Assembly: GCA_027922465.2 (NCBI GenBank)
Contig: BQMF02000025.1
Coordinates: forward strand, 467,501 to 531,500
Origin: Turritopsis dohrnii
Lineage: Eukaryota > Cnidaria > Hydrozoa > Anthoathecata > Oceaniidae
DNA length: 64,000 bases
Reading direction: 5' to 3'
The stretch's first letter is position 1. Every line of letters starts with the position of its first letter. Under the pieces are notes generated by a model that worked only from the letters and a program-made list of their open reading frames with translations, was not told where the DNA came from and made no database searches. The translations under genes were made by a program, and so were the position numbers. This document shows, piece after piece, positions 11,440-21,776 of this stretch.

Positions 11440-13255
11440 TTACAAATCAAACGGATCTTCGTCATCCTCCTCTGGCTCCTCCAGATCATCTAATGCCTTT
11501 TCCATGCACCGCTGATAAAATTCATTGTTTCTGACTTTTTTGGGGTCAGATGACGTAATCCCGCATACTTCAAATGAATTTTGAATCACAGTGGGATTTG
11601 AAGACAGATGCTGGTACGCTGTGTCAACCCAATCAATCATTTCTTGTCGTGTTGGGGTTGGAATTTTGAAATTCGGATTTTCTGTTGATGAAGGGAATTT
11701 TTCGATGGCATCGGAAATGTAATTAACCCAGCACTTCCTCAACACAGCTTTGAAGGGCCTGTTCAAACAAACGTCCATTGGTTGACACTTAGAAGTGCAA
11801 CCTGCAGGTATAGCTAGTGTATCACAGTCTTCCTTTAGCAGTTGATTTTTGACAGATTCTGTCAAATGAGCTGCAAAGGCATCGAAAGTTAATAGAGAAT
11901 TGTTGAAACCTTGCTTTTTCGATTCAGCTCGTACATGAGTAAGGCAGATTTCATCGACCCAGATTTGCATCAATTCGTCATTCATCCAGGCTTTTTCCTG
12001 CGTCTTAACAATAAACCCTTTTGGGATGTTAAGATTTTTAATAGTTTTGTCAGTTTTCCCTTTAAAGATGATCATCGGAGGAAGCATTTTTCCATCTCCA
12101 GTAGCCGACAAAACAACGGTAAGATGCTTCTTCTCGCTTCCAGTTGTACGAACAACACACTCCTTGACTCCTTTTGAAGCGATCGACTTTGCAGGCACCA
12201 TATCGAAGAAAGCGGGGGTTTCATCCATGTTTCCGACAAGTGAGCGAGGATATTTTCCTATCCTCATAAATTTTGCTGCATCGGCGTAAAACTTAGTCAG
12301 AACCCCCTCAAGTTGTTAAGAAAGTTTTTGACAAACGGACGTGCGATTGCGTAGGCAGAATCTGTTTCGAGAAAGAAATTTGGTCAACCAACCGTTACTT
12401 GCTTTAAATTTTGGATTGTGCGGTACTATCAATTTCTTTGCTTTTTCCTTCAAAGCCAAGGTGGATACAGGGAAGTTTTGGTCTCTCAGGACCAACACCC
12501 ACTTCACAAGCTCCTCTTCTACCTCAGGTGGGTAACTTGTTTTTCGTCCTGCACCTGGATGGTTTGTCTTCTTCGCCTTAGTACCTCTGCCTTGTATTGG
12601 TTTGGTACCAACGATTCCTCGGACTGTCGATTCATTCAGGTCGAAAGCTCTTGCAGTTTCGTGATAATTTCCACTATTGACATAATGCAACCGGATCTCA
12701 GCTTTCTTTTGGTTGGTGAAACGCTTTCGACTCTTGGTTGGTGAATGAAGATCATTAGATGGTAAAAGGTAAAAATTTTCAACAATCGTTTCGTAGCGCT
12801 GGTAGTGATCGATCATATTCCAAAAATCATGACACTTTTACATTTTTTGGTTCACGTCTTGAAGTGTGATAGGCTTGAAGGGTCTCCCAACAGGATTTTT
12901 CTTTGCTATTTGAGTCGGCTTTGGCGTTCCTATTAAGGGAGAATATTTGAAAATGTGCATATTGCTTTAATAAGCAACTGAGCTGCTAGTTGCTCAGCCC
13001 TGAAGATGGTCCGGGTTAAAGATAGCAAAAAAGAAATTTCTCTACTTTACATCAATATTTGGATCCTGAACCATAGCTTATCAGTCAAGAGATTTTTATC
13101 TTACCTCCAAGGCAAACAACATCCATATCCGTACTGTCGTTTCTTTTCTCTGGTTTGTAAAACTTTGAAATCGAGGATTGTACTTTCTTTTCGTCTTTTT
13201 CAGAATCCAATGCTGGCCTTTTCAAATATTTTCTCAAAGATGTTTGAGTCGCCAT
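11440..13255 (-). pseudogene. Pogo/Tigger transposase, 2 exons, two nonsense codons
   Basis: Exon 1 (13255-13105) starts ATG and encodes MATQTSLRKYLKRP, an acidic/basic linker and QSSISKFY (residues 26-33), a textbook PIP box (Q-x-x-I-x-x-F-Y). It ends at GTAAGA. A 175-nt intron (13104-12930) ends in TTAATAG, and exon 2 resumes in phase (GTPKPTQIAKKNPVGRP). Exon 2 has an HTH region (KKAEIRLHYVNSGNYHETAR, DLNESTVRG), then the CENP-B-like half, then the DDD core: NMDETPAFF, LLTFDAFAAH and KCQPMDVCLNRPFK. The acidic tail is EEPEEDDEDPFDL. The frame is kept throughout, but TAA occurs at 12840-12838 and 12318-12316. It is otherwise full length, about 545 residues, so death is recent or only apparent. 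Confidence 0.87.
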
Positions 13256-13415
13256 CTTGCAAATCTTGCAAATGCATATCAAAAGGTTCACAAGCTTTTC
13301 TTCGGATAAACAAAAACATTCGACTGACGCTCTGCAATGTCTTCTTTTCAATATCTGCCGCGAGGTTTAAAGTTTTAGAGCACTGCAAGGACTTCTTTTC
13401 AGTGAACAAAAAGAC
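13256..13415. promoter_or_regulatory. Divergent promoter region of the Tigger-like element
   Basis: These 160 bp separate the transposase ATG (minus) from the HIRAN-like ATG (plus), so transcription signals for both must lie here or overlap the 5' ends. No clear TATA box is visible. The call rests on gene arrangement only. Confidence 0.45.
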
Positions 13416-13931
13416 ATGTCGTCCCCTGGTGAAGATAAAATGAATTTGACTGATCTGATTTTGGAGTGTGATATTATCCCAATCCTTGTCGAAAAAGAGC
13501 TCACAATCGAGTGTTGCATTAGAGGATACCATGTTTATCAACACCAGGATACAAAAATTGGAAACACTTTGAAAGTTTCTCGCGAAACAAGGGTTGCTGC
13601 GCTTGTTGAAGACAAATATGCTATGGCTGTTAAATCTGATGACAAAACAATTGGTCATATCCCAAAGGACTTGTCAAAAATTACGTACTTCTTTATGAAA
13701 AAAGATGGTAAATTCAATGTTAAAATCACTGGGCCGAGACAGTACTCTCGTGATCTCATCCAAGGAGGGTTGGAACTTCCGTGTACGTATACGTACAACA
13801 CAACTGATGAAGGATTATACGGACAACTGGTTGAGTTGGTTTCAGATTTTATGGAAAGTTACCGTATCAGAATACAGAAACTAGATGCAAAAAACACAAA
13901 GAAAAAGAAGAAAAACACTGAGAAAAAATAG
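13416..13931 (+). CDS. HIRAN-like small protein carried by a Tigger-like element
   Basis: An intact 171-residue frame from ATG. Residues 33-127 read as a HIRAN-like domain: CCIRGYHVYQ (first strand), TLKVSRET, EDKYAMAVKSDDKTIGHIPK (residues 66-84; the [D/N]xxAxxV...xGxIP core of HIRAN), DLSKITYFFMKKDG, then NVKITGPRQYSRDLIQGGLE. The C-terminus is a Lys-rich tail (TKKKKKNTEKK), possibly a nuclear localisation or DNA-binding tail. In known proteins (HLTF, Rad5) HIRAN binds DNA ends at stalled forks; whether this one does is inference. It has no nuclease or helicase motif. It is divergent from the transposase and lies inside the same inverted repeats. A second, damaged relative is at 56254-56820. 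Coding is intact and AATAAA follows 65 bp downstream. Confidence 0.75.
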   Translation: MSSPGEDKMNLTDLILECDIIPILVEKELTIECCIRGYHVYQHQDTKIGNTLKVSRETRVAALVEDKYAMAVKSDDKTIGHIPKDLSKITYFFMKKDGKFNVKITGPRQYSRDLIQGGLELPCTYTYNTTDEGLYGQLVELVSDFMESYRIRIQKLDAKNTKKKKKNTEKK

Positions 13932-13995
13932 AGTTCAAAAATACAATACAATATATGATACATACTATGTAATATATACTGTACAATCCTGACTA

Positions 13996-14001
13996 AATAA
14001 A
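13996..14001 (+). terminator. Polyadenylation signal AATAAA of the HIRAN-like gene
   Basis: AATAAA lies 65 bp after the TAG stop of the HIRAN-like frame and inside the transposon, so the transcript can end before the right terminal repeat. Confidence 0.55.
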
Positions 14002-14165
14002 GATTTCTACGTGATATCTACCTCCAATTTAGCGCGTCCAATTTAATTTCCCCTAATTATTAACGCGTACTCAGCACGCTCGGATATCGTAATTAATTAT
14101 TCTCTAATTTTTCACGCGTAGCGTCCAAAATAATTATTTATTGCCACGCGTTAAATTAGAAAAAT

Positions 14166-14226
14166 TACGGTAGTAGTAGTCCACGGGTGTTTTAATACGG
14201 TATTCGCTTTCGCTGCTACCGTAATA
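14166..14226. repeat. Right flank of the repeat into which Tigger inserted
   Basis: ACGGTAGTAGTAGTCCACGG and the following GTGTTTTAATACGGTATTCG match the complement of 60590-60640. The left flank of the Tigger-like element (TTTCGGCCGGAGGAGGAGG, 11210-11232) matches the other part of that locus. The host repeat was a (GGA)n/(GTA)n-containing element. Confidence 0.65.
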
Positions 14227-15300
14227 ACATGCGTGATAAAAAGCCACGTGCGTGAACACAATACATTAATAAGAACATCGAACATAATAAAAGCCATCGT
14301 GCTGAAAATGAGCGTCACATATTTCAACACGATCACAGTTCAAGATAATTATAAGTTTCTTCTATATATTCTAAAAGGGTTTCTTCCCGCTGACATGCAT
14401 GGCATGGTGCTTTGGTTTCATGTAACCGCATGCATGAATTTTCAAAAAACCACTAGGTTTGAGCAGTAAGAAAAAGAAGAAAAAGAAGAAAAACAGAGCC
14501 GGTTTTAATGTATTTCTTGCTTTCGCAGAAATCCAATGAACACAGTAGAATCTTTGTAAGATAATCATAAATTTTTACCCTCTACTCTCGGTCTTGGAAC
14601 TGTAAATCTATTCAACATTGATCAATCACATTTTGGAAGTTTCTTCGGTCACGCTGTAGTGTACCATTATGCGAACGGCGTGCAAATGTCGAAAGTCGAA
14701 AAAAATATCCGGATGATCACATGGCGGAAATTCAAGCCAATAAACTAGCGCTATTAAAGTTAATTAGCACCCTTTCGTAATAGTGGCGCTTCATGCACCA
14801 ATGAACTTTGAGACGGAGGCTGTATGAACCAATGAACTTCGAAATAAAAAAAATCGCGAGGTTTGGACAGTAAGATGAAAAAAAAAACAAGATGCCCTTA
14901 CGGGCAGAAGGATTTCTGCAAAATCAGCTGAAGTATGAAAATGGAAGACTAACAATAACATTCTTGAAACTTGAAAGATTGTGAATACAATACAATACAA
15001 CATTGACTGCTGCTCAGTGTAGACTGCACACAGCAGGTGGGCATTGTGACACACAAATTAAAATGAGATTTGTTATTGGATTTCTGCGTAAGCAAGAAAG
15101 CCTTTACGATCGTCTTTGTTTTTCAAGTAGCGGTCCTTCAAATGAGCGCCCATCCAAGAGGCAAAATCATTGAATAAGTGTCCCCCTCCACTCATACACC
15201 ACCGTTTCTTCAAGTAAGCGCCCATCTTTCAACCTTCAGAAACGAAAACGAAAACATTTTAAGAGGGTGATGACCATGTAGAAGTAGAGATTTGAAATCA
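14227..15300. other. Mostly unassigned, with one conserved motif copy
   Basis: No gene is recognised. It contains the second copy of the two-hairpin motif (14886-14945). From 15140 to 15235 it has degenerate GCGCCCAT(C/T) blocks that resemble worn subterminal repeats of a Tigger-like element. Confidence 0.45.
14886..14945 (+). repeat. Conserved two-hairpin motif, copy B
   Basis: ACAAGATGCCCTTACGGGCA, then GAAGGATTTCTGC and AAAATCAGCTGAAGTATGAA. GCCC-TTAC-GGGC and CAGAA-GGAT-TTCTG are two perfect adjacent stems. See copies at 8130 and 38441. Confidence 0.55.
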
Positions 15301-15305
15301 CTATC

Positions 15306-15307
<2 letters not shown>

Positions 15308-15337
<30 letters not shown>

Positions 15338-15350
15338 AAGAAAGAGAGAA
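15308..15350. repeat. (GAAA)n / (GA)n microsatellite
   Basis: About ten GAAA units, partly degraded to GAGA, immediately beyond the 3' side of the LINE. Confidence 0.85.
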
Positions 15351-15481
15351 AAATTTCAATTAAAGACAATTTTTTTGAATGCGTCCAATTTTATTTTCAT
15401 AAATAAGCGCCCCTCTCAAATAAGAAACCAACCTACAAAATCAAAAATGAGAAAGCTACAAGATTAGAAAAGGAAGAAGAG

Positions 15482-18367
15482 TTATAAAGACAGAGCAAGG
15501 TGGCGGTTAACCTTGGATTTAAAAGATTGTAGATCATACTCAGCAGGAAAACAACTATGAGGGAGAGAATTCCAGAGGCGAGCAGTCCGAGGGAAAAAAC
15601 TAGATGAATAAAAGTTATTATGGCAAGTTGGGACCTGAACAGTCAAAGGATGAGAATTCGAAGAGAGGCGAGTTATCCGAGAGAAAGTTTTAGGAGAAGG
15701 AGTCAGTTGATGCAAGTCATCCGAACAATGCCCATGAAAGTATTTATAGAAAAGAGACAGGGAAGCAACGTTTCTCCGATGTGAGAGGGGGTGAAGATTA
15801 GCACAAAGATCAGGGCCAACTAAGTTAACTAAGCGCTTCTGAATACGATCGAGAAGATGAAGACAATGAGCAGAGGCTCCAGCCCAAAGGTGGCAGCAGT
15901 ACTCAAGACAAGGGCAAATAGTGGCCTTAAACATGTAAATGATAGATTTAGCCGAACGTAAGTGACGGACCCGAAAAAGTGAGCCAACCTTCATAGCAGC
16001 AGATTTAGCAATGGACTCGATGTAAGAATTCCATGTGAAATTCTTTGTGAAGGTTAAACCTAAAAGACGAACCTGAGATGACTCTGCAAGCTCACTTCCA
16101 TTCATAAGAACAGAAGGAATTACAGGGTTCCTGAAACGATTAGTAGAGAGAAGCTTAGTTTTCGAAGCATTGAAGGAAACCAACCATTTCTGACCCTATT
16201 CAACTACTGTCCTAAGATCGTCCTCCAACTCAGCAGCCATTTCAACCTTATCAAACAAGTCCTTAGTCCTTTCAAGAGACGAGTAAAGAGTAGTGTCGTC
16301 AGCGTAGATAGCAAGTTTACAGAGAATACAATCGGGAAGGTCGTTGATGAAAATGAGAAAGAGGGTTGGACCAAGGACAGAACCTTGAAGCACCCCTGAA
16401 TTAATAGAGTAAGAAGAAGACGAATGACCATCGAGAACCACCTTTATACTCCTGCCACTGAGAAAGGACTTAATAAAATTTAAGAGTGAACCAGAAATGC
16501 CATAAGACTTCAACTTGTGAAGAAGGCCACGATGCCAAACCTTGTCGAATGCCTTAGAGATGTCAAGAGCAATAGCTCGTGTCTCACCACAAGCATTGAG
16601 GGACTGACATACACGTTCGGAGATGACGGTCAGAGCATCAGCAGTGGAACGACCAGAACGGAAACTATGCTGGTGATCAGAGAACAGATGAAGAGATTCT
16701 AGATGGTGGGTGATGGAAGAGTTGATCAATGATTCGAAGACCTTACTTATAATAGAGAGAAGACTAATAGGACGATAGCATAAAGGGTCCGATCTCTTAC
16801 CAGAGTTTTTGAAAACAGGCACAACAGAAGCAATCTTCCAACAAGAAGGAAAACAAGATTCATCGATGCACTTCCTGAATAGCCTACGGAGTATGGGAGA
16901 GAGTTCAGGCGAGCATTTTTGCAAAACGATTACAGGGATTTCGTCGGGACCAGTAGCCTTAGAAGAGTCGAGAGAACAAATAACATCCGAAACCATCTTG
17001 GGAGTTATGTTCAGAGAAGACAAAACCACGTCAGTTCTAGGGTCAATATCGGGCAAAACATGACCAGTGTCATCAAGGGTGGAGTTCCTGCTGAACTGTT
17101 TAGCAAAGAGCTCCGCCTTACTAACAGCAGATGTCAACACCTCAGGACCGTTGAAGAGTGGTGGAATCAAAGACTTACCCTTATTAGAAAAGCTCCAATA
17201 GATACGCCAGAAATCACGAGACCCAATAGATTCAGATATAAGCCGATCATGAACCAGATTTCGATAGGTGCGTTTAGCCTCTTCAATGACTTTTTTACAG
17301 TCGTTGCGAGCTCTGGTGAAAAGACGCCTGTTGTCTTCACTACTACAACGTTGATAACGATGGAAAAAATGATTACGATGGGCAATTGCAGCAGAAATGG
17401 CAGGAGAGAACCAGGGTGTAGAGTGAGGTTTAACCTGATATTTACGAGAAGGAACAAATTCATCAATACCAACCTGAAGCCAAGAAGAGATCTCCAATGC
17501 ACACCTCTCTGCATCACAGGCAAAGATATGATCCACCGGCAGGTCACGAATCAAATCTCGAAAGCTGTCCCAGTCACCACGATGGTATGAATAAAGTTTG
17601 CGATGAATAGGTGGATCGTGTGGGCAAGCGGAATTAAAGTCAATGGCTACGTTGACAACAGAATGATCAGAATTACCTAAAGGAGCAGATGTTGATGTTT
17701 TGCAAATGTTCGGGTTAGATGAAAGGAATAGGTCAAGTAAACAAGGCTCCTGATCAGCTCGATCAGGTACGCGAGTGGGAGAGTTCACAAGCTGAGTAAG
17801 AGAGTGAGAGATAGCGAAGTTGAAAGTGTCAATGCCAGATAGGGAGGTAGTGTGTGAGAAAGGTAACCAGTCAGCATGATGAATATTGAAATCACCGAAC
17901 ACAAAGATATTAGCAGAAGGGTGAGATATGAGAGCTTTATCAATATTTTCCGAGATAGAATTGATGACTCTGCACGACTGAGAAGATGGGGAGCGATACA
18001 CAAAGAAAAGATAACTAGTTGAATGCAAGAGAGAAAGACGTAGACAGATGAAAGATTCGTCAGGAGATTCGAGATTCAATTGACGACTGACAGGAAGACA
18101 GTCAAGAACATAGATACCAAGGCCGTGCATAAGAATAGATGAGTCCTTGCGATTAATAGGAAGATAGCCAGGTACATCGAAGTCAGAAGAGCTAATAGAA
18201 GGGTTAAGATTAGTTTCACAAATAGCAAGAATTTCAGGAGATGAGTTGGCTAGAAAAGATTCCAAATGAGAGAAGTTCCCACGAAGTCCACGAATATTAG
18301 AGAAGGAAAGTGAGAAAGACGTTGGCGATTTACGAGTACCCGATTTAGATTTACTAGAATTTGACAT
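15482..18367 (-). pseudogene. Jockey-like LINE ORF2 with a single nonsense codon
   Basis: One minus-strand frame from ATG 18367 to stop 15482, broken only by TAG at 16198-16196 in VVE*GQKWLVSFNA, where Trp is expected. Residues about 20-240 are an AP-type endonuclease (SLSFSNIRGLRGNFSHLESF, ICETNLN, FVFGDFNIHHADW, LGNSDHSVV). Residues about 430-720 are the reverse transcriptase (KATGPDEIP, YRPISLLSIISKVFE, ALDISKAFDKVWH, NSGVLQGSVLGPTLF and the catalytic AIYADD). After the stop comes the C-terminal domain (LLGLTFTKNFTW, RIQKRLVNLVG, PRTARLWNSLP). Total is about 960 residues, near full length. It copies itself by target-primed reverse transcription. Assignment to the jockey superfamily is from the motif style; the exact clade is unverified. 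Confidence 0.9.
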
Positions 18368-19010
18368 TTTTTTTCATAATGAGGAGAAAGAAATCCAAAA
18401 TTGTGTTGGCTGAAGAACTCGTGCTAGAGGATCATTTCAATATAGGTTTGCTGTTAGCTATGAACCTATTGTCGTAACAAAAGCAATGCTGTGGCCTCTA
18501 AGGATGCAAACCGTTACAGCAGCAGGGCAGTAGTAGCAGTAGTAGTGCCAAGCGCAACTTGGCACTACTACTGCAACGCCATTTTTCGACTGTTGATAGA
18601 GTAGCCTCTCTAAGTAGCCAGAGTTCGGGCTCATGTACTACCAGTCGACAAAGTAGCAATCAGGTAAAACTACTATCCTAACACCCTCAACATAGATAAC
18701 TAAGAAGCAGTATTGAAAATAGATTCAAGCATTTGTCAGACAGTCAAGTGCAACAAGGAGACCGGTGTTCATCATCCTAGAGTAGATATAGCACTGCAAG
18801 CAGCACATCTACACTAATAGACGAAGTAGGAATACTAAACGGGTGGTATCTCTACCTGCCCCTAAAGACAATTATGGCTTGCCAACCAGATGTTTTTATC
18901 GAGACACCATCTCTAGGAAGGTTGCCAACCAAAGCTGAAGAAGCCTTCCCCTCCATTAAGCAAGACTGACCCCGCCGGACGCCAACCCGGTATTTTAATG
19001 TCTCGGGGCT
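18368..19010 (-). mobile_element. Probable LINE 5' untranslated region
   Basis: Less AT-rich sequence directly upstream of the LINE start codon, ending where the MITE 19011-19501 begins. No long frame for an ORF1 protein is visible. It holds the strong hairpin 18536-18574 and short CAG/TAG-rich runs. Confidence 0.5.
18536..18574. other. Perfect 17-bp hairpin in the LINE leader
   Basis: GCAGTAGTAGTGCCAAG, loop CGCAA, then CTTGGCACTACTACTGC: 17 of 17 pairs with a 5-nt loop. It lies about 170 bp before the LINE start codon. The stem is symmetric, so it would form in RNA from either strand. Confidence 0.8.
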
Positions 19011-19501
19011 ACCTTAAAGGTATTAAATTTCGCGGGTAGAAAATTTCGCGATTTTCGCGATTTTGGGTAAAAATCGCGAAATTAAGTACCCGCGAAAAAA
19101 TGTCCGAAACCAAAAATCGCGAAATTAAATACCCGCGAAATTTTCTACCCGAAATTTTAAATTCGCCAAATTTTGCATTCGAAAGTTTTTCTTAGCTTTT
19201 CCCATGCATTCTTAGCAGAACTAATGCATTCTTGTGAAGGGGAGAGTAAAATAAACAAGTTAATTCAAGTTTTTTACTGTTTCAGTCTATTTCTGCTGTT
19301 TGTTATTGTTTTAGTTTCCCTTTATCGAAAAAAAAAACACGAATTAGAATACCCTGAAAATTTTCGTAAAACCGAAAATCGCGAAATTAAATACCCGCGA
19401 AAAATTTCCAAAGCCGAAAATCGCGAAATTAAATACCCGCGAAAAGTAAAAATTTTGCAAACGCGAAATTAAGTACCCACGAAATTTAATACCTTTAAGG
19501 T
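19011..19501. mobile_element. 491-bp MITE of the CGCGAAAT type
   Basis: Terminal repeats ACCTTAAAGGTATTAAATTT, continuing CGCGGGTA, match at 27 of 28 positions between 19011-19038 and 19474-19501. The interior has many copies of CGCGAAATTAAATACCC. An incidental open frame through these repeats is not a gene. Confidence 0.8.
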
Positions 19502-20115
19502 AAAGGGGGTTAAAGTGTCTTAATGATGAAACATGTGCTGATTAAGTTATCAGCTTAAAAATAAGCGTCCGGGCGCTTGTTTGAGGCATTACGAAATCAT
19601 AGTTGATAAAGAATGAAATTCACCTTTTTACATCTTTACAAAATCTAACGCTCATCAAATCAACATTCCCTTAAAGTTTTTCCTAATGTTTAGAATCTAA
19701 ACTAAAGGAAGTGTTTCAATAAGCTATATTCTGCAAAGCAATCAATAGGATCAAATTGATCTAAAGGCGCAAAGGAAAGGTGATAGAGGAATTCGGTTTG
19801 ATCTTGGGTTTGCATAAATGAGTGAATAAAATTGTAACATGATGGAGTAATTGAAAGAAACCGATGCAAAAATAAATGAACGGTTGCTTCAAGGCGCTGG
19901 CGAATAAAAATGGCGCTTCAAACATCCACAAAATACGCAGAGAAAATTACCAAATTTTTAAGGCTTTAAAATTGAAAAAATGACAGAAGGAATTTCTGAA
20001 GCTAGTATTAAAGCATAACAGCAACATCGACATTAGGGATAACAATGGAGCTTAAGCACTGGATTTACGCGACCACTTATGGACATGACGATATGCTAAA
20101 GGATGTTTTGAAATA

Positions 20116-20180
20116 AAAGGAATCTTAATGTAGTTAATGTGTACTAAATTAGTACACATTAACTACATTAAGATTCCTTT
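20116..20180. repeat. 65-bp near-perfect palindrome
   Basis: Arms 20116-20147 and 20149-20180 are complementary at all 32 positions with a single central base. The centre reads GTGTACTAAATTAGTACAC. Perfect palindromes this long are usually unstable, so it is recent, selected or an assembly fold-back. Confidence 0.85.
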
Positions 20181-21074
20181 ACATTAGTAATGTACACCTT
20201 TCGGAATAAATGCTGTTTTTTTAATTAAATATTACAATCGAGAATTCTTTTCTGTTTTCTCAATGTCAGTCATTGACTACTATTACACTCAGTAAGGGGA
20301 AGATTATTATACAATGATGCTACTCCAGTTAAGATCGTAATCAACAGGATGTGTCGCAATCAACAGTAAATGTCGCAAGGTCGCCAGTACATGTCAAAAA
20401 TCAATAGAAAATATAGCAATTTCCCACAGCAAATGTTGTAATGTTCATGAACATTTTTCTCAATTTTCTCATTCCCAAATTCAGAATCCTATTCAATCTT
20501 TTGGTTTTTGTGTGATATAGTGTAGAACTATTAAAATTCATATTGAACATTCTGGAAGTATTGTGTGTAACACTTTCCATACACGCAGAATAAGTTTTGC
20601 AGTTGCAGGTGGTTTATTCCTTAAATAGTCAGCTGGTATTTAAATTAATGTTCTTTAATCGATATGATGATAGCGAGAAACTTTGAGTAACAACCGAGTA
20701 TTATTTTAAAAATTTAACGAAAAGTAGATGTGCTGTGTTAGATGTGACAGTGACTGAACCAAAGTAAAGAACTTCAGTTTGTATAGATTACCTACAAATT
20801 CATATTTAAAAAAAAAGAATTTCAGAGTTGAAGTGAGCCACCCTTACTTCTGATAAACACATAAAATATGTCATTTTGACGAATAATGTTTTGTAAGGGA
20901 GTTGAAGGTATATATTTTTTAATAACTTACATTTAGTGTTTTTCTACATTTTTCGTCTTACATAGGTAAAGTTTTACTTTCTGTGCGCGTATGTTTTTAA
21001 TTTTGTTTTTGTTTTCATATTTCTCTTCAAATTTGGTGTTTAGCTATTCTTCTGTTTTACCCAAAATTTCATTA

Positions 21075-21215
21075 TTTTTTCATAGCATAAGCTACAGAAC
21101 CTGTCGACCAGAAAAAAGCTAATTCCTCTTCTTCGTCATCTACACCATCTTCATCTAAAGGCATGAAGTCCGGCGTTGCGAGGGCAATATCGTCTTCTTC
21201 GATTTGGTTACTCGT
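21075..21215 (-). pseudogene. Possible transposase acidic-tail relic
   Basis: The minus strand reads NQIEEDDIALATPDFMPLDE followed by DGVDDEEEELAFFW and a stop, like the acidic C-termini of the pogo/Tigger proteins at 625 and 11440. Nothing upstream on the minus strand supports a transposase body, so this is tentative. Confidence 0.25.
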
Positions 21216-21582
21216 AAGCGGTTTTCATCGGGTTCAAATCAAATGGAAAGTTGGGATTTTAAGATTTCTCTACAAGCGCTACAGGGTTGTTTTGACTTTA
21301 AGCAGTGAATATTCTTGTAACAGTAGTTCGATATCTTGCTGACGTTAACATTTCTAAAAACGCTCATTGTGCGAACATGTGATCAGCCTTGGTCAGCCTT
21401 TCAGTGCAATCTCTATTTCAAAAGACCATAATAGCACAGGTTCCCCTAAACCTTACACTGTAACCCTCCAACCCTATATTGGAGAGAATTGTCTTAAAAC
21501 CATTTTTTCGTTGAAATGTTTCGACATATATTCTGTTTTCATCAGTACAAAAAGTACAAAGTGAATCGTAAGTTTGTATAAA

Positions 21583-21776
21583 ACTGCAATCCTGGACAAA
21601 ATACTGTGGCAGTAAGCATGAAATTAACATCATGAGGCCCCCTTCACCCACCGTCAATGTTATCAATGTTTGTTGGGGCCTCTAGCTGGACACAAATCAA
21701 AACAATGATGCTGGGGGTGTTTGAATTCTTCATGAAAAACATCAATACTGCCACAATTTATGTCCAGGATTGTAGT
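21583..21776. mobile_element. 194-bp MITE
   Basis: Inverted ends ACTGCAATCCTGGACAAAAT...GTGGCAGTA and TACTGCCACAATTTATGTCC...AGGATTGTAGT match over about 30 bp with a few differences. It is non-coding and the family is not recognised. Confidence 0.65.

Larger units (their letters stand above)
11234..14165. mobile_element. 2.93 kb Tigger-like transposon with two divergent genes
   Basis: Terminal inverted repeats ATTTTTCTAATTTAACGCGT (11234 on) and the exact complement ending at 14165 are flanked by TA (11232-11233 and 14166-14167). AATTTAACGCGTACTC-like subterminal repeats lie inside both ends (11250-11365 and 14025-14160). It carries a two-exon pogo/Tigger transposase on the minus strand (13255-11440) and a HIRAN-like gene on the plus strand (13416-13931) with its own AATAAA. 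The 160 bp between the start codons must hold both promoters. The element is nested in another repeat: its flanks match the continuous sequence at 60587-60680. Confidence 0.88.

Noticed and set aside
14886..14945. Two-hairpin motif as a tRNA or known ribozyme
   Set aside because: It has no box A/B or acceptor stem, and no hammerhead, twister or HDV core that I can recognise.
16919..17590. 223-residue plus-strand frame
   Set aside because: It is antisense to the LINE endonuclease/RT coding and has no domain.
19173..19472. 99-residue frame with EIKYPRK repeats
   Set aside because: It translates the CGCGAAATTAAATACCC repeats of a MITE.
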